Shown here: piece after piece, positions 57,492 to 64,000 of the stretch
Position numbering within the stretch: the first letter of the stretch is position 1
Layout of the letters: each line of letters begins with the position of its first letter
NCBI RefSeq assembly: GCF_009769385.1
Contig: NZ_VKAB01000001.1
Coordinates: 186,001 to 250,000 of the forward strand
Origin: Saccharothrix deserti
Lineage (GTDB): Bacteria; Actinomycetota; Actinomycetes; Mycobacteriales; Pseudonocardiaceae
Direction of reading: 5' to 3'
Length of the DNA stretch: 64,000 nucleotides
The notes under the pieces: generated by a model
Told to the model about the DNA's origin: nothing
The model's input: the letters and a program-made list of their open reading frames with translations, nothing else
Databases searched by the model: none
Made by a program: the position numbers and the translations under genes

Positions 57492-58499
57492 TCAGCTGAG
57501 CGCTTTGAGCACGAGATCGACATCCTCCACCGTGTTGTACAGGTGAAACGCGAGCCGCACCCGTCCGGCGCGCATGCTGGACCGCACTCCCGCGGCCGCC
57601 AGCCGTTCCCCCGCCGACGGCAGGTCGAGCGACACGATCGCCGACCCGCGCGCGGGCAGCCCGAGACCGGTCAGCACGGCGTCGGCCAGCGCCACGTTGT
57701 GGTCGCGGACGGCCGCCAGGTCGAGCGACGCCAGGTAGGGCAGCGACGCCGCCGCGCCGAACTGGGACAGCCACACCGGCGACAGGTCGAGCCGCCGCGC
57801 GTCCGACGCCAGCCGCAGCGGTAGCCCGTACACCGTGCTCCAGGGGTCGTCCCCGCCGAACCAGTTCGCCGCCACGGGCACCGTGCGCTCCAAGGCCGAA
57901 GGCGAGCACGCCAACCACGCGCACCCGCGCGGCGCCATCAGGAACTTGTACCCGGCGGCCACCACCCAGTCCGCCCACTCCAGCTCCAACGGCAGCCAGC
58001 CGACGGCCTGCGAGGCGTCCAGCAGCACCGGCACACCGGTCGCGCGCAGCCCTTCGAGGTCCACCACCCGCCCGTCCGCGGACTGCACCACGCTCACCGC
58101 GACGAGGTCGTGCGCGCCGGCGGCGGACACGATCTCGTCCAGGTCGACTTCGGTGACCCGCAGGCCCCGCGCCGCGAACGGGAACGTCAGGCTGGTGAAG
58201 TCGCCGCGCGCCACCAGCACCGACGCGTCGGCGGGCAGTCCGGCCGCCACCAGGGACACGAGCTGGGACACCGACGCGCCCATCGCCACGCGTTCCGCCG
58301 GCACGCCCACCAGCTGACCGAACGCGTTCCGCGCCGTGGCCACCTGGGCGACGACCTCACCGGAACCGTCCGCGCCGGTCGACCACCGCCGCACGGCGTC
58401 CGCGACGACCGCGGCGACGGGTGATGGCGGCACACCGGTGCCCGCGGTGTTCAGGTAGCCGAGGGGGACGTCGAAGGTCGTGCCGAAGGCTGCGCGCAT
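57492..58499 (-). CDS. Class V aminotransferase-fold PLP enzyme
   Basis: The 335-residue product has GYLNTAGTGVPP for substrate/cofactor approach, VLLDASQAVGWLPL with Asp161 against the PLP ring nitrogen, and Lys185 in VAAGYKFLMAPRG for the Schiff base. The family covers cysteine desulfurase-like, kynureninase-like and epimerase enzymes; which reaction applies here cannot be told. It is rather short. No Fe-S or ergothioneine genes adjoin. Confidence 0.88.
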   Translation of the reverse strand: MRAAFGTTFDVPLGYLNTAGTGVPPSPVAAVVADAVRRWSTGADGSGEVVAQVATARNAFGQLVGVPAERVAMGASVSQLVSLVAAGLPADASVLVARGDFTSLTFPFAARGLRVTEVDLDEIVSAAGAHDLVAVSVVQSADGRVVDLEGLRATGVPVLLDASQAVGWLPLELEWADWVVAAGYKFLMAPRGCAWLACSPSALERTVPVAANWFGGDDPWSTVYGLPLRLASDARRLDLSPVWLSQFGAAASLPYLASLDLAAVRDHNVALADAVLTGLGLPARGSAIVSLDLPSAGERLAAAGVRSSMRAGRVRLAFHLYNTVEDVDLVLKALS

Positions 58500-58569
58500 G
58501 GGATCATCACACGGCCTCGAAGCCCCGACCGTCCACCGAATAGTCGGCGGGTGGTCGCCGGTGGGGCCG

Positions 58570-59058
58570 CTAGGCGGTCGCGGAGCCGGAGGTGGTCGAG
58601 TGCTCGCGGTTCTTGCGCCGGGCGTAGACCTGCTTGCGGGTGCGGGCGACGACCTCGCCGCTCTCGTCCACCACGTCGGTGGAGAACCAGACCAGCGCCT
58701 TGCCGCCCTCCGCGACGAGCGAGCGGACCTCGTCCAACTGCTCGTCGGTCAGCCGGAACTCGGCGTAGACGGTGCCGCGACCCGGTTTCACGAACTCGAT
58801 CTCACCCACCCGGTCCCACACCAGGTGCTCGCGGCCGAGGTGGTGCAGCACGAGCAGCATCCAGAACGGGTCGGTCATCGCGAACAGCGAGCCGCCGAAG
58901 TGGGTGCCCACGTAGTTGCGGTTCCACCAGCGCATCCGCAGCCGGACCCGGACGTGGCGGTAGTCGTCGGACAGCTCGACCACGCGGATGCCCGCGAACA
59001 GGAACGGGGGCCACAGGTTCAAGCCGCGACGCAGACGGGAAGCCTTCACGACGCCCAT
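58570..59058 (-). CDS. DUF4442 thioesterase-like (hotdog) protein
   Basis: ATG 59058 gives 162 residues with RRGLNLWPPFLFAGIRVVELSDDYRHVRVRLRMRWWNRNYVGTHFGGSLFAMTDPFWMLL, the DUF4442/hotdog pattern, and a strand-rich second half (GTVYAEFRL, KALVWFSTDVVDESGEVVARTRKQVYARR). Members are probable acyl-CoA thioesterases. The ATG follows GGTAACATGGG-like sequence without a good SD. Confidence 0.88.
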   Translation of the reverse strand: MGVVKASRLRRGLNLWPPFLFAGIRVVELSDDYRHVRVRLRMRWWNRNYVGTHFGGSLFAMTDPFWMLLVLHHLGREHLVWDRVGEIEFVKPGRGTVYAEFRLTDEQLDEVRSLVAEGGKALVWFSTDVVDESGEVVARTRKQVYARRKNREHSTTSGSATA

Positions 59059-59090
59059 GTTACCAGCGGGTAATGTCAGGTCGGGCGATG

Positions 59091-59876
59091 TCAGTGCAGG
59101 CTGATCACGTTCTTCGTGACCTTGCCCGCCGCGTCGGAACACAGGAACGCCACCACACCGGCCACGTCCTCCGGCTGCGACACGTCGTGCTTCGCGCGGA
59201 CCGCGTCGTTGACCCAGCCGGTGTCCGTGACGCCGGGCTTGACCACGTTCGACGTGATGCCGTGCGGCCACAGCTCGGCCGCCGCGGACATGGCGTAGTT
59301 GTCCAGCGCCGCCTTCGCCGCGCCGTAGGACACCTCGCTGGGGAACCCGAGCGGGCCGCCCGAGGTCAGGCCGACGATGCGGCCCCAGTTGCCGCCGCGC
59401 GCGATGTGCCGCCGGGCGAACTCCGCGATCAGCAGCGCGCCCGCCCGCGCGTCCACCGCGAACTGCGCGTCGAACGTCTGCGGCGTGACCGCCCGCAGCA
59501 CCCGGCCGAACTGGTCGGACTCGGCGGCCAGGAACGTGTCCTGCACCCAGCTGGAGGCGTTGTTGACCAGGATGTCCACCGGTCCGAAGACCCGCTCGGC
59601 GGTGTCGAACAGCAGGGCGGGCGCCATCGGGTCGGTGAGGTCGACCTCGATGGCGTGCGCCTTGCCGCCCGCCTCGGTGATGGCGGCGACCACGTCGTCC
59701 GCGCCCGACTCGCGGGCGGTGAAGTACTCCGGCGGCGTGCTCGGGTCCGGCGCGGGCGCGAAGCACAGGAAGGTGATGAGGACGTTGACGCCCTGGGCGG
59801 CGAGGGCCTTGGCGGTCGCGGCGCCGATGCCCTGGTTGGCCCCGGTGACGATCGCGGTGTGGATCACGATCGGCAT
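59091..59876 (-). CDS. Short-chain dehydrogenase/reductase
   Basis: The 261-residue product has TGANQGIG at 11-18, VDLTDP, LVNNASSW, VGLTSGG and the active site SYGAAKAAL with Tyr and Lys four apart, then VVKPGVTDTGW. It is an NAD(P)-dependent oxidoreductase of the classical SDR group; the substrate is unknown. AGGCAAG directly precedes the chosen ATG; a GTG 18 bases earlier is the alternative. Confidence 0.9.
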   Translation of the reverse strand: MPIVIHTAIVTGANQGIGAATAKALAAQGVNVLITFLCFAPAPDPSTPPEYFTARESGADDVVAAITEAGGKAHAIEVDLTDPMAPALLFDTAERVFGPVDILVNNASSWVQDTFLAAESDQFGRVLRAVTPQTFDAQFAVDARAGALLIAEFARRHIARGGNWGRIVGLTSGGPLGFPSEVSYGAAKAALDNYAMSAAAELWPHGITSNVVKPGVTDTGWVNDAVRAKHDVSQPEDVAGVVAFLCSDAAGKVTKNVISLH

Positions 59877-59950
59877 CTTGCCTGATCGGGGCACGGAGTC
59901 GCACGGCGATTTCGCGTGGGCGCCGGGCGCCGTTCGTAAGCTCTGTGGTC

Positions 59951-60358
59951 ATGCGCAGCGAAGAGATCGAGATCCGCACCGGCACCACCGAGGTCGTCCT
60001 CGACATCACGCGGGCCTGCGAGGACTTCCTGACCGGCGTGGACGGCGACGGCCTGCTGAACGTCTGGGTGCCGCACGCCACCGCCGGGCTGGCGGTGCTG
60101 GAGACCGGCGCGGGCAGCGACGACGACCTGCTGGCCGCGCTGCGCCAGCTGCTGCCCGCCGACAACCGGTGGCGGCACAGGCACGGGACGCCCGGTCACG
60201 GCCGTGACCACGTGCTCCCCGCGCTGGTGCCGCCCTACGCGACGATCCCGGTGCTAGGCGGTGTGCTGGCGCTGGGCACCTGGCAGTCGGTCTGCCTGGT
60301 GGACACCAACGTCGACAACCCCGTCCGCAAGGTCCGGCTGACCTTCCTCGCCGGGTAG
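59951..60358 (+). CDS. YjbQ/UPF0047 family protein
   Basis: The 135-residue product has ITRACEDFLTGVDGDGLLNVWVPHATAGLAVLET, DNRWRHRHGTPGHGRDHVLPALVPPYATIPVLGGVLALGTWQSVCLVD, the UPF0047 signature with conserved His and Glu residues and the GTWQ box. Members show weak thiamine-phosphate synthase activity; the main role is unknown. It diverges from the SDR gene. Confidence 0.93.
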   Translation: MRSEEIEIRTGTTEVVLDITRACEDFLTGVDGDGLLNVWVPHATAGLAVLETGAGSDDDLLAALRQLLPADNRWRHRHGTPGHGRDHVLPALVPPYATIPVLGGVLALGTWQSVCLVDTNVDNPVRKVRLTFLAG

Positions 60359-60400
60359 CGCCTTCCCGGGCAGCAGGAACGGGTAGAGGCCGGCCACCCC

Positions 60401-60427
60401 GCGAGGTCGACCTCCAGGCGACCTCGC
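60401..60427. repeat. Hairpin sharing its arms with the ftsK/plsC repeat
   Basis: GCGAGGTCG (60401-60409) and CGACCTCGC (60419-60427) are exact inverted arms around a 9-base loop, 43 bases after the YjbQ stop. The arms, and the following CCGC, match the outer repeat at 20156-20254. It may be the YjbQ terminator or one copy of a palindromic repeat. Confidence 0.6.
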
Positions 60428-60473
60428 CCGCGACGCCGGAGGCGGCGCAATCGGACACGGTACGGTTTGGCCC

Positions 60474-61403
60474 GTGACTTACCCAGGTGACGGGCAGTCC
60501 GGCTGGGGCGGCCAGCCCGGCCAGGGCGACTGGGGCCCGCAGGACCACGGCCACGCCCAGCAGGGCTTTCAACCGCAGGGCTACCAACAGCAGGGATACG
60601 CCGGCTCGTACGGCGGCCTCGGCGTGTTCTCCGGCGGTGACGAGCCCCCGCCCAAGAAGGACAAGACCAAGCTGTGGCTCGCGATCGGCGCGGTCGTGGT
60701 GGTGCTCGTCGGCGGCGGCGTGACCGCGTTCGCGCTGACCCGGCCGGACGACTCGCAGCCGGTCGCCCAGAACACCTCCAGCAGCGCGCCCACGACGACG
60801 GCCTCCAGCACCTCCGAGTCGACGCCGAGCGACCCGGGCACCACCTGCGAGCCCGTCAAGTCCGGCTGGAACTGCCTGCCCGTCCCGGCCCTGTCGTACA
60901 GCTACGACGTGCCCAAGGGCTGGACGCCCCTGCCCAACAGCGCACCGGTCGACGCGATGAAGGACGTGAAGCTCACCGGCCTCACCGTCGTCGGCGCCTA
61001 CGACTGCGGCGACGCGGGCTACAACCGCGGCGGCGCGGGCGGTGTCGTGGTCCCGCAGACCGATCTGACCGCGGTCGCCAAGGACTTCGCCGACAAGCTC
61101 GCCACCCAGTACTACAAGTCCGCGCCGAAGTTCGAGGTCAAGCTCGGCGAGCCCAAGCGGGTGACGCTGCCCAGCACCGCGGGCGATATCGAAGGCGTGC
61201 AGGTCGACGCCACGATCACCACCTCGGGCAACGAGTGCCTGGCCACCAGGGGAATGGTGAAGGTCCTGGTGCTGAGGGGCGACAAGGGCTTCCACGTGTT
61301 CATGGCCAACGGCGACCTCGAAGGCGGTCCGGCCGACCCCAAGCCGCCGACGGAGGCCGACCTCCAGGGGATGGTCGACTCCGTCAAGCCGCTGAGCCCG
61401 TGA
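60474..61403 (+). CDS. Membrane-anchored extracytoplasmic protein with Gly/Gln-rich N-terminus
   Basis: The 309-residue product starts with a Gly/Gln/Tyr-rich cytoplasmic region (PQDHGHAQQGFQPQGYQQQG), then KKDKTKLWLAIGAVVVVLVGGGVTAFAL as a membrane helix, a Ser/Thr linker, and an external domain with cysteines (GTTCEPVKSGWNCLPVP, YDCGDAGYN, NECLATRG) and SYSYDVPKGWTPLPNSAP. It resembles the next gene, to which it is coupled by GTGA. No enzymatic motif is seen. Confidence 0.8.
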   Translation: MTYPGDGQSGWGGQPGQGDWGPQDHGHAQQGFQPQGYQQQGYAGSYGGLGVFSGGDEPPPKKDKTKLWLAIGAVVVVLVGGGVTAFALTRPDDSQPVAQNTSSSAPTTTASSTSESTPSDPGTTCEPVKSGWNCLPVPALSYSYDVPKGWTPLPNSAPVDAMKDVKLTGLTVVGAYDCGDAGYNRGGAGGVVVPQTDLTAVAKDFADKLATQYYKSAPKFEVKLGEPKRVTLPSTAGDIEGVQVDATITTSGNECLATRGMVKVLVLRGDKGFHVFMANGDLEGGPADPKPPTEADLQGMVDSVKPLSP

Positions 61404-62107
61404 GCTACACCGGGCTGGGCGTCTACCAGCAGCGACCGCCGAAACGACCGAGCCGCGCGCCGTTGTGGATCGCGCTGGCCGTGGTCGCCGTGCTCGTCAT
61501 CGGCGGCGGCGTGACGGCCCTCGTGCTGCTGAAGTCCGGGGACGACCAGGCCTCGCCCACGTCGTCCGGGTCTGCGTCGACCACGTCGGCCGCACCCGAG
61601 GAGGACTGGCTGCCGGTGAAGGACCTGCAGGCGGGCCTGGCCTACGAGGTGCCGCCGTCGTGGGAGTCCACCGGCGGCGGCGGGTCCGGGCGGGTCACGC
61701 TGACCACGTCGTACGTGTCCCGGCCGTTCCAGTGCCAGGGGCGCAGCATGATCCAGGCGCAGGCGATGTCCGGGTCCGTCACCGACGACGACCCGGAGAA
61801 GGTCGCCACCGAGCTGGTGAACCGGATCGCCGGCGGCGGGTACACCGTCAACGACGCGCCGCCCGAGATCGCCGAGCCGCGCGTCGAGTCCGGGGACGGC
61901 GGCGAGGTCCGGGTCAGCGTCGAGGTGACGCCGAAGTCCACGAGCGCCTGCTACGCGCCCAAGGCCACGGTCAGCGCGGTGGCGATGCGGAAAGGGTCCA
62001 AGGTGTCGGTCTTCGTGCTGAACGTCGCCGAGGGCGGGCCGCACGTGGCCGAGGGCCCGTCGGACGACGACGTGAAGCGCATCCTGGAAAGCGTGCGGCC
62101 GTCGTGA
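61400..62107 (+). CDS. Paralogous membrane-anchored extracytoplasmic protein
   Basis: The 235-residue product has a shorter cytoplasmic part, the helix PLWIALAVVAVLVIGGGVTALVLL, a Ser/Thr linker and an external domain (LAYEVPPSWESTGGGG, FQCQGRSMIQAQAM, SACYAPKATVSAVAMRKGSKVSVFVLNVAEG) with two cysteines. Layout and the V-P-x-x-W and final ILESVRP/MVDSVKP ends match the upstream protein, so it is a tandem duplicate. Both ends overlap neighbours by GTGA. Confidence 0.8.
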   Translation: MSYTGLGVYQQRPPKRPSRAPLWIALAVVAVLVIGGGVTALVLLKSGDDQASPTSSGSASTTSAAPEEDWLPVKDLQAGLAYEVPPSWESTGGGGSGRVTLTTSYVSRPFQCQGRSMIQAQAMSGSVTDDDPEKVATELVNRIAGGGYTVNDAPPEIAEPRVESGDGGEVRVSVEVTPKSTSACYAPKATVSAVAMRKGSKVSVFVLNVAEGGPHVAEGPSDDDVKRILESVRPS

Positions 62108-62790
62108 ACACGTTGGTGCTGTGGGACATCGACCTCACGTTGATCGACGCGAGGGGTCTGGGGCACGAGTGGTACCGCACCGCGTTGCGCGCGGCGGCGG
62201 GCCTGGACCTCGTGCACACGCCCAGTTTTCCGGGCCGCACGGAGCGCGCGATCACGCTGGAGCTGCTGGCGTCGCACGACCTGGAGCCCACCGAGGAACT
62301 GGTGGCGCGGCTGCACGCGGAGCTGATCGACGTGGCCACGCGGGAACGCGCGCTGCTGCCGTCACGGGGGCACGCGCTGCCCGGCGCTTCGGCGGCACTG
62401 GAGGCGTTGGCGGCGCGGGAGAACGTCGTGCAGTCGGTCGTGACCGGGAACCTGGTGGAGATCGCCCGGTTCAAGCTGGCCGCGTTCGGGCTGGACGGGC
62501 ACGTCGACTTCGAGATCGGCGGCTACGGCTCGGTGTCCGAACACCGGCCCGAGCTGGTGCTGGAGGCGGTGCGGCTGGCATCGGCCAAGCACACCCGCGA
62601 GTTCCGGTCCGTGGTCATCGGCGACACACCGCACGACGTGGACGCCGCACTGCACCACGGGGCCGTCGCCATCGGCGTGGCGACCGGCCGCAGCAGCGTC
62701 GCGGAACTGCGGGAAGCCGGCGCGCACATCGTGCTGAGCGACCTGTCCGACACGTCGGCCGTGCTGGCCGCCGTGCTCGACCACAGCTAG
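62104..62790 (+). CDS. HAD-superfamily hydrolase (phosphoglycolate phosphatase-like)
   Basis: The 228-residue product has HAD motif I LWDIDLTLI (Asp8, Asp10), motif II VTGN, a motif III Lys/Arg region and motif IV VVIGDTPHDVDAA. The helical cap between motifs I and II puts it in subclass IA with phosphoglycolate phosphatases. It starts at GTG overlapping the previous stop, so it is co-translated with the two membrane proteins. Confidence 0.9.
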   Translation: MNTLVLWDIDLTLIDARGLGHEWYRTALRAAAGLDLVHTPSFPGRTERAITLELLASHDLEPTEELVARLHAELIDVATRERALLPSRGHALPGASAALEALAARENVVQSVVTGNLVEIARFKLAAFGLDGHVDFEIGGYGSVSEHRPELVLEAVRLASAKHTREFRSVVIGDTPHDVDAALHHGAVAIGVATGRSSVAELREAGAHIVLSDLSDTSAVLAAVLDHS

Positions 62791-62800
62791 GGCCGGACGG

Positions 62801-62834
62801 CGGGGGCGGAACGCGGTTCTGCGGTCCGCCCCCG
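62801..62834. terminator. Bidirectional terminator between the HAD gene and proS
   Basis: CGGGGGCGGA (62801-62810) and TCCGCCCCCG (62825-62834) form a perfect 10-pair stem, with further pairing in the loop. It lies 11 bases after the HAD stop and 12 bases beyond the proS stop, where convergent transcripts meet. Confidence 0.88.
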
Positions 62835-62845
62835 ACCGGCGAGGC

Positions 62846-64000
62846 TCAGCCGCGGACGACGTCGAGCAGGTGCTGGACGGCGTTGTCGACCGGCACCTCT
62901 TCGCGCTCGCCCGTGCGGCGGTCCTTGACCTCGACCATGCCGTTCACCAGGCCGCGACCCACCACCAGGATCGTCGGCACGCCGATCAGCTCGGCGTCGG
63001 CGAACTTCACGCCGGGGCTCGCCTTGCGGTCGTCCAGCAGCACCTTCAGGCCCGCCGCGGACAGCTCGCCCGCCAGCATCTCCCCGCCCGCGAGCAGCGT
63101 CTCGTCCTTGCCCGCGACGACCACGTGCACGTCGGCGGGCGCCACGTTGCGGGGCCAGATCAGGCCGCGGTCGTCGTGGCTCTGCTCGGCGATCGCGGCC
63201 ACCAGGCGGGACACGCCGATGCCGTACGAGCCCATGGTGATCCGGATGGGCTTGCTGTCCGGGCCCAGCGCGTCCAGCGAGAACGCGTCCGCGTACTTGC
63301 GGCCCAACTGGAAGATGTGCCCGATCTCGATACCGCGCGCGGCCACCAGCACGCCCTTGCCGTCGGGCGACGGGTCGCCCTCGCGGACCTCGGCCACGTC
63401 GATCGTGCCGTCGGGGGTGAAGTCGCGGCCGACGACCAGGTCCACCACGTGGTGGTCGGCCTTGTCCGCGCCGGTCACCCACGCCGTGCCGCGCACCACG
63501 CGCGGGTCGGTCAGGTACGTGACGCCGTTGGCCTGCAGCGCCGCCGGGCCGATGTAGCCCTTCACCAGGAAGGAGTTGCGGGCGAAGTCCGCCTCCTCCA
63601 GCATCGCCACCTCGGCCGGCTCGACCGCCGCCTCCAGGCGCTTCAGGTCGACCTCGCGGTCACCGGGCAGGCCGATGGCCAGCAGCGCCCAGTCCTTGTC
63701 GCCGGGCTTCTTCGTCTTCACCAGGACGTTCTTCAGGGTGTCCGCGGCGGTGAAGGTGCGGTCCGTGTTGGCGTTCAGGAAGGCGACCAGGGACTCGATG
63801 GTCGGCGTGTTCGGCGTGTGGTGCACCTGCGCCTCGGGCTTCGCCGCCGGGTCCTGCTCGGCGGGCGCGGGCGTGGTGACCGCCTCCACGTTCGCCGCGT
63901 AGCCGGACTCCGTGCTGCGGACGAAGGTGTCCTCACCGGTCGGCGCGACCGCCAGGAACTCCTCCGACGCCGAGCCGCCCATCGCGCCCGACGTGGCGGA
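62846..64000 (-). CDS. proS: Prolyl-tRNA synthetase, C-terminal 384 residues (truncated by window edge)
   Basis: The visible part starts [17 protein letters not shown], the ProRS active-site block after motif 2. It continues through the editing insertion (about [27 protein letters not shown] to [18 protein letters not shown]), [18 protein letters not shown] and class II motif 3 [21 protein letters not shown], then the anticodon-binding domain ([35 protein letters not shown]). This is the bacterial three-domain ProRS that charges tRNA-Pro and edits Ala-tRNA-Pro. The ATG at 63982 is internal, not the gene start. Order with Rv2843/2844-like genes and nusA equals Rv2845c. Confidence 0.97.
   Translation of the reverse strand, partial: SATSGAMGGSASEEFLAVAPTGEDTFVRSTESGYAANVEAVTTPAPAEQDPAAKPEAQVHHTPNTPTIESLVAFLNANTDRTFTAADTLKNVLVKTKKPGDKDWALLAIGLPGDREVDLKRLEAAVEPAEVAMLEEADFARNSFLVKGYIGPAALQANGVTYLTDPRVVRGTAWVTGADKADHHVVDLVVGRDFTPDGTIDVAEVREGDPSPDGKGVLVAARGIEIGHIFQLGRKYADAFSLDALGPDSKPIRITMGSYGIGVSRLVAAIAEQSHDDRGLIWPRNVAPADVHVVVAGKDETLLAGGEMLAGELSAAGLKVLLDDRKASPGVKFADAELIGVPTILVVGRGLVNGMVEVKDRRTGEREEVPVDNAVQHLLDVVRG

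Overview
The window is chromosomal DNA from a high-GC actinomycete, most likely of the family Pseudonocardiaceae (Saccharothrix/Lentzea/Actinosynnema type). The basis is the very strong G/C third-position bias, frequent GTG starts, many 4-base GTGA start/stop overlaps, F420-type enzymes, and gene order that follows the mycobacterial chromosome: pspM-pspA-clgR-cinA-pgsA / argA-ftsK, dapA-rnj-thyX, dapB-M16 protease-pnp-rpsO, ribF-truB, and nrnA-rbfA-DUF503-infB-ylxR-nusA-rimP-(Rv2843/Rv2844-like)-proS. The family assignment is an inference; no rRNA or tRNA gene was seen.

Layout. 1-4.3 kb: a methyltransferase diverges from a tightly coupled parA - small ORF - lysE - nei run, followed by pyrD. 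4.3-7 kb: a MarR regulator diverges from an F420-nitroreductase/hemerythrin fusion, then a uracil/xanthine permease. 7.1-12.2 kb: envelope-stress block pspM-pspA and clgR, each of the two transcription units with its own ECF (SigE-type) promoter, then cinA, pgsA, rimO. 12.2-14.2 kb: a compact, lower-GC RloB/RloA gene pair, a predicted anti-phage cassette, sits inside the otherwise conserved rimO-argA neighbourhood. 14.3-17.5 kb: argA, a MerR regulator with a palindromic operator, a decaying accessory stretch ending in a frame-shifted SagB/nitroreductase-like gene, and a secreted phospholipase A2. 17.6-29.3 kb: ftsK, an acyltransferase, a 27-residue Trp/Arg-rich peptide gene with a perfect Shine-Dalgarno, an MFS pump, an F420-reductase-like protein, RNase J, dapA, a Ser/Thr kinase and thyX.

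29.4-37.3 kb is accessory: a ribbon-helix-helix protein with an array of palindromic sites, a DUF4097 protein, a relic of an NB-ARC/TPR protein with a large internal deletion, a TetR/aldo-keto reductase pair, a YcaQ-type DNA glycosylase, an exporter and small proteins. 37.3-56.6 kb is core translation/RNA metabolism: dapB, M16 protease, pnp, rpsO, ribF, truB, nrnA, rbfA, infB, ylxR, nusA, rimP. 56.7-64 kb holds a membrane protein, an aminotransferase, a thioesterase-like protein, an SDR, YjbQ, two tandem paralogous membrane-anchored proteins coupled to a HAD phosphatase, and the 3' part of proS.

The items most worth follow-up are the RloA/RloB island, the Trp-rich micro-peptide, the F420-hemerythrin fusion with its MarR operators, the paired SigE-like promoters with a ClgR box, and the two decaying loci (16.35-16.9 kb and 30.96-31.38 kb).
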